Source: an uncultured Methanomethylovorans sp.
GTDB lineage: Archaea; Halobacteriota; Methanosarcinia; Methanosarcinales; Methanosarcinaceae
Reading direction: 5' to 3'
Assembly: GCF_963678545.1 (NCBI RefSeq)
Contig: NZ_OY782870.1
Span: forward strand, 496,001 to 560,000
Length of the DNA: 64,000 bases
Shown: positions 1 through 9,127 of the stretch, one piece after another
How the letters are laid out: the number at the start of each line of letters is the position of its first letter
Position numbering within the stretch: position 1 is the first letter of the stretch
The notes under the pieces: model-generated
What the model was told of the DNA's origin: nothing
What the model saw: only the letters and a program-made list of their open reading frames with translations
Databases searched by the model: none
Translations under genes and position numbers: made by a program

Positions 1-526
1 TATTATAGACAATGTTCTCAAGTTCAGAGAAGGGTGCATGCCCAACACCAAAGGAAGTATCATTTGCAAAAGGCACTCTGTCCTTCCTGAACACATCCCT
101 CAGGTCTGAAGAGCCAGTACCAAGTTTACAGTCAACGATAATGTCCTTTTCTAGGTCCATATCCACAATGTGTTTCCTCAGATACTGCCTGGCAGCTGAA
201 ACCGCTACAGCATCAGTTGGTATTTCCATACCTTCGAATTCTTTTGTAGCCCTGCCCACAAGTAATGTGTATATGGGCTGTATGACCTCTCCGCCACCGA
301 ACTTTGGGCAGGAGCGACCTGCAACTATCTGTGTTTCATCAGTATTGTGGTGCAGCACAACTCCGCATTTTTTAATGTACTCAGCACATAATGCACGGCT
401 CACCGACTCAGAGAGACCGTCAGCAATGCTGTCGGGGTGACCGATACCCTTTCTCTCAACAAGTTCGATCTGCTGTCTGTTGACAGGAGTCTCTGTCAAA
501 GGTTCGACCTTGATGTTTCTAATCAT
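1..526 (-). CDS. mat: S-adenosylmethionine synthetase, archaeal type (5' part, cut by window edge)
   Basis: The reverse strand encodes the N-terminal ~175 residues of archaeal methionine adenosyltransferase, which makes SAM from methionine and ATP. The protein begins MIRNIKVEPL and continues through ELVERKGIGHPDSIADG, HHNTDETQIVAG and GGGEVIQPIY, all typical of the archaeal family (COG1812), which differs strongly from bacterial MetK. The ATG at 526-524 follows an AGAGGATT ribosome-binding site. A TATA-like AATATAAAAAT lies near 570. The reading frame runs without a stop to base 1, so the C-terminal part lies outside the window. The gene is divergent from the his genes. Family assignment is confident. 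Confidence 0.93.
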   Translation of the reverse strand, partial: MIRNIKVEPLTETPVNRQQIELVERKGIGHPDSIADGLSESVSRALCAEYIKKCGVVLHHNTDETQIVAGRSCPKFGGGEVIQPIYTLLVGRATKEFEGMEIPTDAVAVSAARQYLRKHIVDMDLEKDIIVDCKLGTGSSDLRDVFRKDRVPFANDTSFGVGHAPFSELENIVYN

Positions 527-702
527 TGTAATCCTCTTTAAAGTAGACAAATTCCATTATTAATGTATTTTTATATTTCTAAGGGAATTAGTATAATAAC
601 TAATGCATAGTCATATTTAAGGCTAACCACAACCGCCATTACCAGTGGTAATAATATGAGTGCTGAGAAGTATCACAAAAAATCACAAAAGTAAGAAGGA
701 CA

Positions 703-795
703 ATGGCAAAACTTCGTGCACTTATACAAGACAACTTATACTATAGTGAGTATATGAAGCCTTATATGTCAGGAAAGTATTCCTCAGGTCAGTAA
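703..795 (+). CDS. possible 30-residue ORF upstream of hisG
   Basis: A short frame beginning MAKLRALIQDN follows an AGAAGGA ribosome-binding-like site 3 nt before its ATG and ends 32 nt before the preferred hisG start. It contains five tyrosines but no histidine, so it does not look like a histidine attenuator peptide. It lies in the 280-nt divergent region between mat and hisG. No homology is recognised. It may be chance. Confidence 0.2.
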   Translation: MAKLRALIQDNLYYSEYMKPYMSGKYSSGQ

Positions 796-827
796 GAACT
801 AGGAGAATGCACCCGGAAGTAAGAAAA

Positions 828-1682
828 ATGATACGCATTGCAATACCCAATAAAGGAAGACTGCACGACCCAACCGTGGAACTGCTCAAGGAAGCAGGCC
901 TGCCAGTGCTTGAAGGGGGCACCAGGAAGCTTTTCGCAAAAACAACAGATCCTGATATAACCATCCTTTTCGCAAGAGCTTCGGACATCCCCGAATATGT
1001 GCAGGACGGTGCAGCAGATGTTGGAGTAACCGGCCTTGATCTTATCAGCGAGACTGGAGCACAAGTAGAGATGTTACTTGACATGGGCTTTGGACGCGCC
1101 AACCTCGTGCTTGCTGTCCCGGAAGAATCAAAACTTACCACGCCACAGAGCCTTGAAGGAAAAAGAATTGCCACAGAGTTCCCCAATATAACATTAAGGT
1201 ATTTCAAGAACCTGGGAGTAAATGTTGAGATCATTAAGGTCAGTGGTGCCTGTGAACTTACACCCCATGTTGGAATCGCAGATGCTATAGTCGATATCTC
1301 AAGTTCAGGAACCACACTTGCAACTAATCATTTAAAAATGATCGATAAAGTCTTTTCTTCCTCTGTTTACCTCATCGCTAACAAAAAGACCAGTGCGAAC
1401 AACTGCAAGGTAGAACAGATAAGCACCTCTATTGAAAGCGTGCTTAGAGCAAAAGGCAAACGCTACCTCATGATGAACGTACCAGAAGAAGCCCTGGAAG
1501 CCGTTAAGCAAGTACTCCCCGGTCTTGCAGGTCCCACGGTCATGAAAGTAGAAGCTTCACAGTCCATCCTCGCAGTCCATGCTGTGATAGACGTTGATCT
1601 CATCTTCTCCACAGTTAGCAAGCTAAAAGCCGTGGGTGCAAAGGACATATTAGTTGTACCTATAGAAAGGCTCATGCCCTGA
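828..1682 (+). CDS. hisG: ATP phosphoribosyltransferase, long form
   Basis: HisG catalyses the first step of histidine biosynthesis, joining ATP and PRPP to phosphoribosyl-ATP. The product starts MIRIAIPNKGRLHDP and carries ARASDIPEYVQDGAADVGVTG and the phosphate-binding stretch DISSSGTTLATNHL. At about 284 residues it includes the C-terminal ~75-residue regulatory domain, as in the long form that works without HisZ. Start 828 is preferred because GGAAGT sits 8 nt upstream and the product matches the family N-terminus. An alternative ATG at 807 has AGGAG only 1 nt away. It lies 9 nt upstream of hisA. Confidence 0.95.
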   Translation: MIRIAIPNKGRLHDPTVELLKEAGLPVLEGGTRKLFAKTTDPDITILFARASDIPEYVQDGAADVGVTGLDLISETGAQVEMLLDMGFGRANLVLAVPEESKLTTPQSLEGKRIATEFPNITLRYFKNLGVNVEIIKVSGACELTPHVGIADAIVDISSSGTTLATNHLKMIDKVFSSSVYLIANKKTSANNCKVEQISTSIESVLRAKGKRYLMMNVPEEALEAVKQVLPGLAGPTVMKVEASQSILAVHAVIDVDLIFSTVSKLKAVGAKDILVVPIERLMP

Positions 1683-1691
1683 GGTCATAGC

Positions 1692-2435
1692 ATGGATTTT
1701 GAAGTCATTCCCGCAGTGGATATGAGAGGTGGCAAATGTGTTCAGCTAGTTCAGGGAGTTCCCGGAAGTGAAATGGTTTCTCTGGATGACCCAATAGCTG
1801 TTGCACTGGACTGGATATCCCAAGGAGCAAAGACCTTGCACCTCATTGACCTGGACGGAGCATTGGACGGAAAAAGAATCAATGCACCAATTATCGAAAA
1901 GATTGTGCATGACGGTAAGAATAGGGGAGTAAGAATCCAGATCGGAGGAGGTATCCGCTCCTTTGAGGACGCTGCACATCTCCTTAAGCTTGGTGCAGAC
2001 AGGGTCATACTGAGTACAGCAGCCCTGCGTGAACCGGAACTCGTAAAAAAGCTGGCTGATGAGTTTGGGACTGCACACATAAATGTAGCTCTTGATTCAA
2101 AAAATGGAAAAGTAGCTATAGAAGGCTGGAAGAAGCTCTCGGAATTCACCGCAGTAGAAATGGGACAGAAATTCGAGAAGCTGGGAGCAGGTACTCTGCT
2201 TTTCACTAACATTGATACCGAGGGTCTCATGCGGGGAGTAAATCCGACACCAACTGCCGAACTGGTGAAATCTGTGAAGATACCCGTAATAGCTTCAGGC
2301 GGAATCACCACACTTCAGGATATACTTACCATTCGGGCAACAGGTGCATGTGGAGTGGTTGTAGGCAGCGCACTGTACACAGGCAAATTCACCTACCCAG
2401 AAGCACTTAACATCCTGAAAGAGCAGCAGAAATAG
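1692..2435 (+). CDS. hisA: phosphoribosylformimino-5-aminoimidazole carboxamide ribotide isomerase
   Basis: HisA performs the Amadori isomerisation of ProFAR in histidine synthesis. The 247-residue (beta/alpha)8 protein starts MDFEVIPAVDMRGGKCVQLV. It has the catalytic Asp of the first strand (IPAVD), the phosphate-binding GGGIRS and ASGGITT/VVGSALY loops, and LDSKNGKV. GAGGT overlapping the hisG stop region is its ribosome-binding site, which supports cotranscription with hisG. Length is normal for the family. Confidence 0.96.
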   Translation: MDFEVIPAVDMRGGKCVQLVQGVPGSEMVSLDDPIAVALDWISQGAKTLHLIDLDGALDGKRINAPIIEKIVHDGKNRGVRIQIGGGIRSFEDAAHLLKLGADRVILSTAALREPELVKKLADEFGTAHINVALDSKNGKVAIEGWKKLSEFTAVEMGQKFEKLGAGTLLFTNIDTEGLMRGVNPTPTAELVKSVKIPVIASGGITTLQDILTIRATGACGVVVGSALYTGKFTYPEALNILKEQQK

Positions 2436-2447
2436 CCAAATAAGGAG

Positions 2448-2470
2448 TTATATAGTTTAGATATATATAC
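2448..2470 (+). promoter_or_regulatory. putative archaeal promoter for hisB
   Basis: TTATATAG at 2448-2455 and a second AT-only run (ATATATATAC, 2461-2470) lie in the short gap between hisA and hisB, about 25-40 nt before the hisB ATG. This placement is compatible with an internal TATA box that lets hisB be transcribed independently of hisG-hisA. Pattern only. Confidence 0.4.
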
Positions 2471-2492
2471 TTTAGATAGGTAAGTGAAACTT

Positions 2493-3068
2493 ATGAGGAA
2501 GTCAAATATCTCCCGCAAGACCAAGGAAACTGATATAAAGATGGAACTTAACCTGGATGGGACCGGTATTTCCGACATCTCTACAGGCATAGGTTTCCTT
2601 GACCACATGCTCCATGCATTCTCAAGACATGGTAATTTTGATCTTGTGGTCAAAGCTGAAGGAGACCTCATCGTGGATGACCATCATCTCATAGAGGATA
2701 CCGGCATAGTACTGGGCCAGGCAATTGCACAGGCTCTGGGAAACTGTGCAGGTATAGCTCGCTTTGGAGAAGCAAGGATACCTATGGATGAAGCCCTTGC
2801 TTCAGTGGCTCTTGATATGGGAGGACGCAGCTATCTCGTACTGGATGCTTCTTTTATCGCTCCGAAGGTAGGAGAGCTCAGCACGCAAATGGTGAAACAC
2901 TTTTTCGAATCTGTAGTGAGCAATGCTAAGATAAACATGCATGCAAGCGTATATGGAGATAATGACCATCATAAAATAGAGGCTCTTTTTAAGGGCTTCG
3001 CATATGCCCTACGTAGAGCCGTAGTGGTGGAAGGCGGAGACATCAAGAGCACAAAAGGCGTGTTCTGA
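2493..3068 (+). CDS. hisB: imidazoleglycerol-phosphate dehydratase
   Basis: HisB dehydrates imidazoleglycerol phosphate to imidazoleacetol phosphate. The ~191-residue monofunctional enzyme has the two metal-binding motifs: HHLIEDTG (in [14 protein letters not shown]) and the C-terminal [14 protein letters not shown], plus [14 protein letters not shown] near the N-terminus. The ATG at 2493 is preferred over the in-frame GTG at 2484, because AGGTAAG lies about 8 nt upstream of it and the product [15 protein letters not shown] matches the family. It is followed by a T-rich run at 3072-3082 in a convergent gap with the MutS-like gene. Confidence 0.95.
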   Translation: MRKSNISRKTKETDIKMELNLDGTGISDISTGIGFLDHMLHAFSRHGNFDLVVKAEGDLIVDDHHLIEDTGIVLGQAIAQALGNCAGIARFGEARIPMDEALASVALDMGGRSYLVLDASFIAPKVGELSTQMVKHFFESVVSNAKINMHASVYGDNDHHKIEALFKGFAYALRRAVVVEGGDIKSTKGVF

Positions 3069-3089
3069 CCTCATTTTTTAATTTTCACC

Positions 3090-5207
3090 TCAGAATTTAC
3101 TTTTCAGTTTCTCATAAAAGACATGTTCATTGCCATTAGTTCTACGCAGCAGCCTTTCTACTATTAGTTCAGGAGTACTCCTTGCAACATAATTGTAACG
3201 TGGAGTACGATCCACGATTAGGTTAAGGTCACAGTCCAGACCACTTGCCTCGATGCCATCCACTCTTACATTGCTTTGAGTATTTTCCAGTATCAGCTCG
3301 GACAGATGAGATACGAATACAGCCAGACTTTTCTCGTTCTCTGACAACATTTCCAGGATACCCGATATAATCCTTGCAGAGGCACCTGGCTCTGTAATCG
3401 ATTCAAGCTCATCCACAAGCACAATCTTGCCTGAACCATCTGAAACAACTGAAAAATCGATTAGCGTCGTTTCAAATGCACCTGCATCCAGAGTACCCTT
3501 GGATTTGGCAAAATAATAGAAACCATCGGTTAGCCCTACCTCCATGGCTGCTGCAGGTACGGGAAAACCCATGTGAGTCAAGATGATGCATTGTGCCAGC
3601 AATTCCAATAGTGATGTCTTCCCCCCGGAATTCACTCCGCTCAGAAGCACTACCCTGCTGTTATCTTCTTTGGGACTGAAAGATGTATCACCAACAGTGT
3701 AATCTATTGGCACCACTGTGCCATGCCTGGATTTAAGGAACAGGTTCTCTGCATTTTTTAAACCTATTCCTGTTCCTTCTATAAGCCTGGGAAGAGAAAG
3801 ACCATACTCCGAAGCAAAGCATCCAATAGTAAAGCCAACATCGAAATCCAAGACTTCTTTTACCATTTTCTGGATAGTCTCACGAAGACCCATAAGTGAA
3901 CATGCTACTTGCCTCTTATGCTCTATCTTTCTTTTCGCTATCCTCTCTTTTACATACTGTTTCAGGACAGTTACCTGTGTCCTGTCAGCCTCTACCGGAT
4001 GGCTGATGTTCTGGGGGAATAATGCATCCAGGAGAAGGATCTCTTTCTTTTGTAGGGAAAGGGTTGTGCATATATTTTTCCTGGCTTTTTCCATCACTGA
4101 AACATAATTATGACGCAATTGGTTCTCCAGCACTGACTTTAGTTCACTGCTGTCGTGCATCATCCTTAGCATGTCCTGACCACTGAGAACTAACTGGCTT
4201 TCCTTGAGAGTGTTTCCAAGCTCCTGATTTGCAAAGGCATTTGCACTTGCTACTGCAGCATCTATTCCTTCAAGTATAACTGCAAGTCTGTCTATCTCAG
4301 GGTCTATCCCTCCCCTCACATCGCCATTCTCATCTATCATCCAAATGGCTTTTTCCAATTTATTTAGAGTTGTATCATCCACTTCCTGCAGGAATGGCAT
4401 ACCCGAAATCCTGATTATCCGGGTAACCTGAATGGAACTCTCTATGACACGCAGATTCCGTGATACCTGAAAGATCTCATTCTCAGGAACGATCTTCCAG
4501 TCCTCACAAGCTTCCAGATCAGCAATTATCTCGATCTCTACATCCTCAGGTAATTCACAGGAGAATAGGTCGTCGTCTGTTGCGATAACATGAGAATAAC
4601 CCCTTGCTGAATCCACGATATCAGTGAGAGAACTGACAAGGTGCACGTCCAGATAATCTCCAAACCGCCTTTTTGCCTTTTCAAACCTCTTGGGATCAGT
4701 GGTAAGTATCACCCGATCCCTTATTCTCACGGGCTTCTGTTTCAGATTTAGCGGTTTCACACCACTTAGTAAACATAAAAAACCCTCGTTTCCTTTGAGA
4801 ATATCAGCATGTTCGATATGTTGTGACACTGAATTCCTTATAGATTCGATCCTGTCCCTTCTGGATGCAGGATAAGGAAAAAATGTATGCATCTTCTCTC
4901 TGGCATAACCTGTATGGGCAAACAGCTTGATAATATCCAGTAATCTCTCATATATATCCATAGCCTCACGGGTTTTCAGGAAATCTTGCAACTTGACACC
5001 TTCCATTTTGGAGCTTACCTCCTGTACCAGGGAGATCGCATATCTCTGACCCACACCTTCCATGCATGATATACTTGCCACATCACCGCTAAGGATGGCT
5101 TCAAGGGCATTTTGCTCGGTCCCGAAGTGTTCTATAAAACGTCTTGTCATTTTTTCCCCGATGCCAGGGATATCATTCAAGGAACGTATGTTGTCTTTGT
5201 ATTTCAT
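3090..5207 (-). CDS. MutS-family ATPase with N-terminal helix-hairpin-helix domain
   Basis: A 705-residue archaeal MutS2-like protein. Residues ~8-65 hold helix-hairpin-helix motifs (IPGIGEKMTRRFIEHFG and MEGVGQRYA), expected to bind DNA. A long middle region resembles the MutS core/lever and has coiled-coil character. The C-terminal ATPase has Walker A GVNSGGKTS near residue 525 and Walker B VLVDELES near 598, followed by a signature-like EPGASARI. It lacks the MutS mismatch-recognition domain and the Smr nuclease domain of bacterial MutS2. It lies 12 nt downstream of the DUF4130 gene, which suggests one operon with the radical SAM gene. Its precise role (mismatch, recombination or branched DNA) is not shown by sequence. 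Confidence 0.85.
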   Translation of the reverse strand: MKYKDNIRSLNDIPGIGEKMTRRFIEHFGTEQNALEAILSGDVASISCMEGVGQRYAISLVQEVSSKMEGVKLQDFLKTREAMDIYERLLDIIKLFAHTGYAREKMHTFFPYPASRRDRIESIRNSVSQHIEHADILKGNEGFLCLLSGVKPLNLKQKPVRIRDRVILTTDPKRFEKAKRRFGDYLDVHLVSSLTDIVDSARGYSHVIATDDDLFSCELPEDVEIEIIADLEACEDWKIVPENEIFQVSRNLRVIESSIQVTRIIRISGMPFLQEVDDTTLNKLEKAIWMIDENGDVRGGIDPEIDRLAVILEGIDAAVASANAFANQELGNTLKESQLVLSGQDMLRMMHDSSELKSVLENQLRHNYVSVMEKARKNICTTLSLQKKEILLLDALFPQNISHPVEADRTQVTVLKQYVKERIAKRKIEHKRQVACSLMGLRETIQKMVKEVLDFDVGFTIGCFASEYGLSLPRLIEGTGIGLKNAENLFLKSRHGTVVPIDYTVGDTSFSPKEDNSRVVLLSGVNSGGKTSLLELLAQCIILTHMGFPVPAAAMEVGLTDGFYYFAKSKGTLDAGAFETTLIDFSVVSDGSGKIVLVDELESITEPGASARIISGILEMLSENEKSLAVFVSHLSELILENTQSNVRVDGIEASGLDCDLNLIVDRTPRYNYVARSTPELIVERLLRRTNGNEHVFYEKLKSKF

Positions 5208-5219
5208 GCTCTCACATAC

Positions 5220-6074
5220 TTATATTTCAAAGAAATCCCCCAGTTTACAGGGAGATATACCCCGTTCCACCTTGTACCTGTCTTTCATAGACATGCCACT
5301 AACAGAAGAAGCAGTTTTAGGCTGGAACTTCTTAGCCTGCTTCTTATTTCTTCTGCGGTCTATCATCTGGGAATCATAGTAGACATCCCATAGTTCCTCC
5401 ACTTCATCCGATACGTTCATAGATGCCAAATTCCCCAGAAATGAAGAAGTAACGACTATGAACCTGTCAAGACCTACAAAATGACCATTACCTATCCACG
5501 CTTTATCCCCATGGACCACAGCCACCGGTAGGTCTGGATTCTTCCTGGCCAGCCACCTGCAGAACATATCTTCTATCCGGTGTTCTGGCTTGATATCTAC
5601 TGTAAGTATTCCCCTCACAAAAGCAGGTCTTGCGAACATGCAAAGCCTCTGATAGGAAAGATTTACCTCCCGCATACAGCGATAACATCGCTGTTGCAGT
5701 TGCATCTTACCTGAAAAGAGAGACGGAACATCCTCAGATAAGCTCAAAGTCCTCACAAGCTCTAAAGGGTCACAATCTGCATGTCTGAGCACCAGGTCTA
5801 TGAAATGGATCGGATCAGGTTCTTTCCTGCTGGAGAACTTTACATGGTGATTCCAGTGCTTCCCAAAAACACGTGCTATAAGTTCTGTGGTTAATGCTGC
5901 CGATTCGAAACCAACAAGCTCAAGATCCGTTTCGAGTCCTGCAAAATCAATCTTCCTTTGCAGTTCTTCCAGATCTTCAGCAAACATAAGTTGTGCATTA
6001 GGTAACTGCCGTAATTTCAGGCAGGTGAGCAACACTCCCTCCACAGTTGTCCTAAAGCCGATAATCAGGAACAT
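5220..6074 (-). CDS. DUF4130 (TIGR03915-type) SAM-linked DNA metabolism protein
   Basis: 284 residues. The C-terminal half has the family signature GILTVDIKPEHRIEDMF followed by WLARKNPDLPVAVVHGD. This family is nearly always found beside the radical SAM protein TIGR03916 and is regarded as a DNA modification or repair partner whose chemistry is unknown. Here its start overlaps the end of that radical SAM gene by 10 nt, which indicates translational coupling. The basic tail (DRRRNKKQAKKFQPK) could contact nucleic acid. Family recognition is good; the reaction is unknown. Confidence 0.82.
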   Translation of the reverse strand: MFLIIGFRTTVEGVLLTCLKLRQLPNAQLMFAEDLEELQRKIDFAGLETDLELVGFESAALTTELIARVFGKHWNHHVKFSSRKEPDPIHFIDLVLRHADCDPLELVRTLSLSEDVPSLFSGKMQLQQRCYRCMREVNLSYQRLCMFARPAFVRGILTVDIKPEHRIEDMFCRWLARKNPDLPVAVVHGDKAWIGNGHFVGLDRFIVVTSSFLGNLASMNVSDEVEELWDVYYDSQMIDRRRNKKQAKKFQPKTASSVSGMSMKDRYKVERGISPCKLGDFFEI

Positions 6075-7207
6075 GCCTCCATGAATGCAGAAAGATTTGT
6101 CTGACAGCGACCCTTGATCTTAATGTAAGGTCTTGCCCGTGTAATGACCACACCCATACGGGCAAGTTCCTGCTCACAGTTAATCGGCCTGGATTGCATG
6201 ATACGGCTGGCACTCACAGGACCAATTCCTGGGACCATTAATAATTCCTGCAGGCTAGAATTGTTGATATCTATAGGAAATATTTCAGTGTTGGATTGGG
6301 CAAGCAGGATCTTAGGGTCCTGATCTTTCAGGAAACCTGTATCTGTATATATTTCATCAAGATCCTTTGCCTTTAGCCCATAATCCTTAAGCAGGTAAGA
6401 TGTCTGGTAAAGCCTAACCTCTCGCCATTGAGGTGAAGGAGTATTGTGTTCAAGAGGGGTGTCAGCTACAGGATCGAAACTCATAAAATAAGGTCTTCGA
6501 AGATCGAATTTGTCCATGAACTTATTCACAGTGTGCACAATATCCCGATCAGATTCATCTGCGGCACCCACAACGAACTGTGTATCATTGGCTCCGATGA
6601 TACGACCACCATAACCAACTTCTTTCCTTTTTTCGATTATAAGTTCCTTTGTCCATTTCAGGCGCTGAAGGACATCGTTGCTGTAGTCGAAATTCGGACA
6701 AACCTCAGAATAGTTGATACTGCTCGTTGTTTCGGCATTGACCCCGAATTTGTTTGCTACATCCGCTATCTCTTCCAACAGGTATTTCGGAGTTCCTGGC
6801 ATTAGCCTCATGTGTATGTATCCCTGGAAACCCTGAGCACGCAATTTTCTGGCTACCTCAAGCTGTTTTTCGGAAGTGTTCTCAGCGTCTCCTATTACAC
6901 CGGAGGATAGGAAGAGGCCTTCCACAGCATTTCGTCTGTAGAATGACCATGTAATCTTTACGACCTCATCCGGCGACAATGACACACGAGGAGTATCTCT
7001 TTCACATCTGTTAGGACAGTAGGTACACTCCCCTGAACAATAATTAGTGAGCAATGTTTTGTAAAGCTGGATACACCTGCCATCGGGAGCAAAAGCATGG
7101 CATACAGCACTCTGGTTGCAACTATCATACTTAGTGCCTGATGCCAAGTAGCGCATACGCTCTGTGAGGGTCTTATGGGCTTCATTTGGCGTTTTCACAT
7201 GACTCAC
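6065..7207 (-). CDS. radical SAM protein, putative DNA modification/repair (TIGR03916-type)
   Basis: 380 residues with a radical SAM cluster motif CSGECTYC (Cys57, 61, 64; Cx3Cx2C) and further cysteines at 30, 36, 45 and 68. The C-terminus carries a helix-hairpin-helix-like DINNSSLQELLMVPGIGPVSASRIM region. These features match the family annotated as a putative DNA modification or repair radical SAM protein, always paired with DUF4130. The start is a GTG. A TATA-like TTTTATATTC about 30 nt upstream suggests a nearly leaderless transcript. It heads the minus-strand set with the DUF4130 and MutS-like genes. Confidence 0.85.
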   Translation of the reverse strand: MSHVKTPNEAHKTLTERMRYLASGTKYDSCNQSAVCHAFAPDGRCIQLYKTLLTNYCSGECTYCPNRCERDTPRVSLSPDEVVKITWSFYRRNAVEGLFLSSGVIGDAENTSEKQLEVARKLRAQGFQGYIHMRLMPGTPKYLLEEIADVANKFGVNAETTSSINYSEVCPNFDYSNDVLQRLKWTKELIIEKRKEVGYGGRIIGANDTQFVVGAADESDRDIVHTVNKFMDKFDLRRPYFMSFDPVADTPLEHNTPSPQWREVRLYQTSYLLKDYGLKAKDLDEIYTDTGFLKDQDPKILLAQSNTEIFPIDINNSSLQELLMVPGIGPVSASRIMQSRPINCEQELARMGVVITRARPYIKIKGRCQTNLSAFMEACS

Positions 7208-7309
7208 AATGAAGTGACTGACGATTGAATATAAAACAGGGCTGTAAGCGATGTGAAAGTATTAAGAAGATGTAAAAAGGCATGATTCGATCACATAAGG
7301 TGTGAACGG

Positions 7310-7867
7310 TTATTCTTCATCCTTTACTTTGATATTGATCTTCAACTTAGTAACTGCTTCGAGTTTCTTCCATTCGACTGTTACGTCTTTTTCAAACTTG
7401 CAGTTTTTAACGGTTTTGTCAGGAAGTTTACCGTCCACTTCATACACAAAGAAACCTTCTTCGCCGTTGGTGGATACTACATTTTCAAAATCACTGTCCT
7501 GACGGACTTCCACCACAGCAACCTTTTTCAAGGCTTCCAGCATAGTTGTACCTTTAGTTACTTCTATACTCTTCGTAGGTGCAAGAATGTCCAACGCGGA
7601 AACAATATTCTTGTTGTTCAGCTTCAATACATGGGTTTTTCCATACACCTTGCGCTCTATTAGTTGAGCTTCCTCGAGAATTGTTGCATGTTTCGCTGCA
7701 ACCGGAACAGATATATTAAGCTCCCTTGCCAATTCAGAGATGTGCACCTCACCCTCACACAGCTTTTCCAACATCTTTAAGCGTGTATCACTTCCCAGGG
7801 CACTGAATACCTTAAGACGTTCAGTATTGTTTAAGTCTTGAGGTTCATTGTTATCAGATGGGCTCAT
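7310..7867 (-). CDS. ArsR-family winged-helix regulator with C-terminal DUF4430-like domain
   Basis: About 185 residues. The N-terminal winged helix (VFSALGSDTRLKMLEKL, then HISELARELNISVPVAAKHATILEEAQLIERK) is of the ArsR class. The C-terminal ~75 residues (TTMLEALKK, GFFVYEVDGKLPDKTVKN) form a ubiquitin-like domain resembling DUF4430, unusual in a regulator; it may sense a ligand or partner. No metal-binding Cys pair of classical ArsR proteins is present. The ATG at 7867 is preferred over an in-frame TTG at 7876, since a TATA box lies 29 nt upstream and no ribosome-binding site is seen, which suggests a leaderless mRNA. Target genes are unknown. Confidence 0.75.
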   Translation of the reverse strand: MSPSDNNEPQDLNNTERLKVFSALGSDTRLKMLEKLCEGEVHISELARELNISVPVAAKHATILEEAQLIERKVYGKTHVLKLNNKNIVSALDILAPTKSIEVTKGTTMLEALKKVAVVEVRQDSDFENVVSTNGEEGFFVYEVDGKLPDKTVKNCKFEKDVTVEWKKLEAVTKLKINIKVKDEE

Positions 7868-7890
7868 ATATATCAAAACTATTAATTATA

Positions 7891-7900
7891 CATATATAAA
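7891..7900 (-). promoter_or_regulatory. TATA box for the ArsR-type regulator gene
   Basis: On the minus strand this reads TTTATATATG. Its centre is about 29 nt upstream of the regulator's ATG, so transcription should begin at or next to the start codon. Confidence 0.55.
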
Positions 7901-8012
7901 ACATTCCCCGTTAATAGTCTATTGCATTTTATACTTAAGTCAAGCAGGTAATGTATATAAAAATCACTTTGTCGTACGTAAGCATAAAAGATACAATAGA
8001 TGAAAGTTGGTG

Positions 8013-9002
8013 CTACTCTCCGCCTCCATGCAACGCCTGTATTTGTGTTCTAAGCTTCCATTCCAGCTCAGATAAGCTGTTAGTTTCAAATTCATGAGTC
8101 AAGAACCTTGGTCTGACGAAATTCACGATTTCCCTGCATCTTTCGTCAGTAAAAGGCATATGCTGATCTATTTTAGATACATGTTCCATGACAGCAATAA
8201 GCCGTTCATGGAACGAAAGATCATAATAACCCTCTGGTACTCCTTCTCTTGCTATCCGCATCTGATAATCACCCGAAAGACTGCAATGGAAATGCATACC
8301 CTCTATCCTATCAATAATATTCTCCGGATACCTGCCCAATACCTCAAGGACCGAATTAATTGCAGTTTTTTCCTCAGTACAATTCATAATGGCATTCATC
8401 AAATGGCCTGTGTCAAGCGTAAAAGCCCAATTATCGAATTCAAGGGAATTCACAAAATGCATTGTTGCAGCAGTATCCAGCAGGTTTAAGCCAGGCCACC
8501 ACAGATTCTCTAAAAAAAGTCTCACAGGTGGCTCTCCCTTTGGAAAAACAGATATTGATTCATTGAGAAACTCTGCTGTAGTATCCATAACTTCTATATC
8601 AGATACCCCGAAATCCCGGGTGAACACATGGTCCAGTTCCACATAAGCAACATGGAAAACCCCGTATTCAGCATTAAGAGAAGAAGCATTCTTAAGTGCA
8701 TTTCTAAAATTCCCTATCACATCTTGGCGGTCATGTCCTCCGAATAAGAAAAACTTTTCATTTTCATCCATATCCCCATTGAAAGCGTTCTCATCCACCC
8801 ATGCACGGTGCCTCCCCATCCAATAAGGCAAATGCACACCTTCAACCACCCCAGAAGGAAAATCCTGAAGAGTGGTATGATCAACAAAAAGTTCCACACC
8901 TTCCAGTCCATGAGAGTGCAAGAAAGACTCCACTTTGTTCCAGTCATTTCCAAAACGTGATAGATCGCTCTCATGAAGAGAGAAGTTCATTAATTCTCGC
9001 AT
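8013..9002 (-). CDS. xylose isomerase-like TIM-barrel protein
   Basis: 329 residues with features of the AP endonuclease 2 / sugar isomerase superfamily: LEGVELFVDH, FHVAYVELDH, RLFLENLWWPG, a metal-site-like FTLDTGHLMNA and GMHFHCSLSGDYQ. Such proteins isomerise sugars or cleave DNA at abasic sites. Here the His, Glu and Asp positions suggest a metal-dependent isomerase-like fold, but the substrate cannot be named. The ATG at 9002 is preceded by GGTGG at a short spacing. It stands between the ArsR-type gene and cbiZ without close spacing to either. Confidence 0.7.
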   Translation of the reverse strand: MRELMNFSLHESDLSRFGNDWNKVESFLHSHGLEGVELFVDHTTLQDFPSGVVEGVHLPYWMGRHRAWVDENAFNGDMDENEKFFLFGGHDRQDVIGNFRNALKNASSLNAEYGVFHVAYVELDHVFTRDFGVSDIEVMDTTAEFLNESISVFPKGEPPVRLFLENLWWPGLNLLDTAATMHFVNSLEFDNWAFTLDTGHLMNAIMNCTEEKTAINSVLEVLGRYPENIIDRIEGMHFHCSLSGDYQMRIAREGVPEGYYDLSFHERLIAVMEHVSKIDQHMPFTDERCREIVNFVRPRFLTHEFETNSLSELEWKLRTQIQALHGGGE

Positions 9003-9127
9003 GAAACCACCGAGGAATTCACTAGTTTATAAACCATTTTTCTCAGAATAGATGTGTTCATTAACTCCTTAATGCTAAAACCTCACAAAGATGCATGAAA
9101 TATCTATAGATGTATGATGATAAGGAA

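Noticed and set aside
12..440. 142-codon open frame on the plus strand
   Set aside because: It is antisense to the SAM synthetase gene, whose minus-strand translation matches the family closely.
703..795. Histidine-operon leader peptide
   Set aside because: The 30-codon frame has no histidine codons and no terminator/antiterminator structure was seen; archaea do not use this type of attenuation as far as I know.
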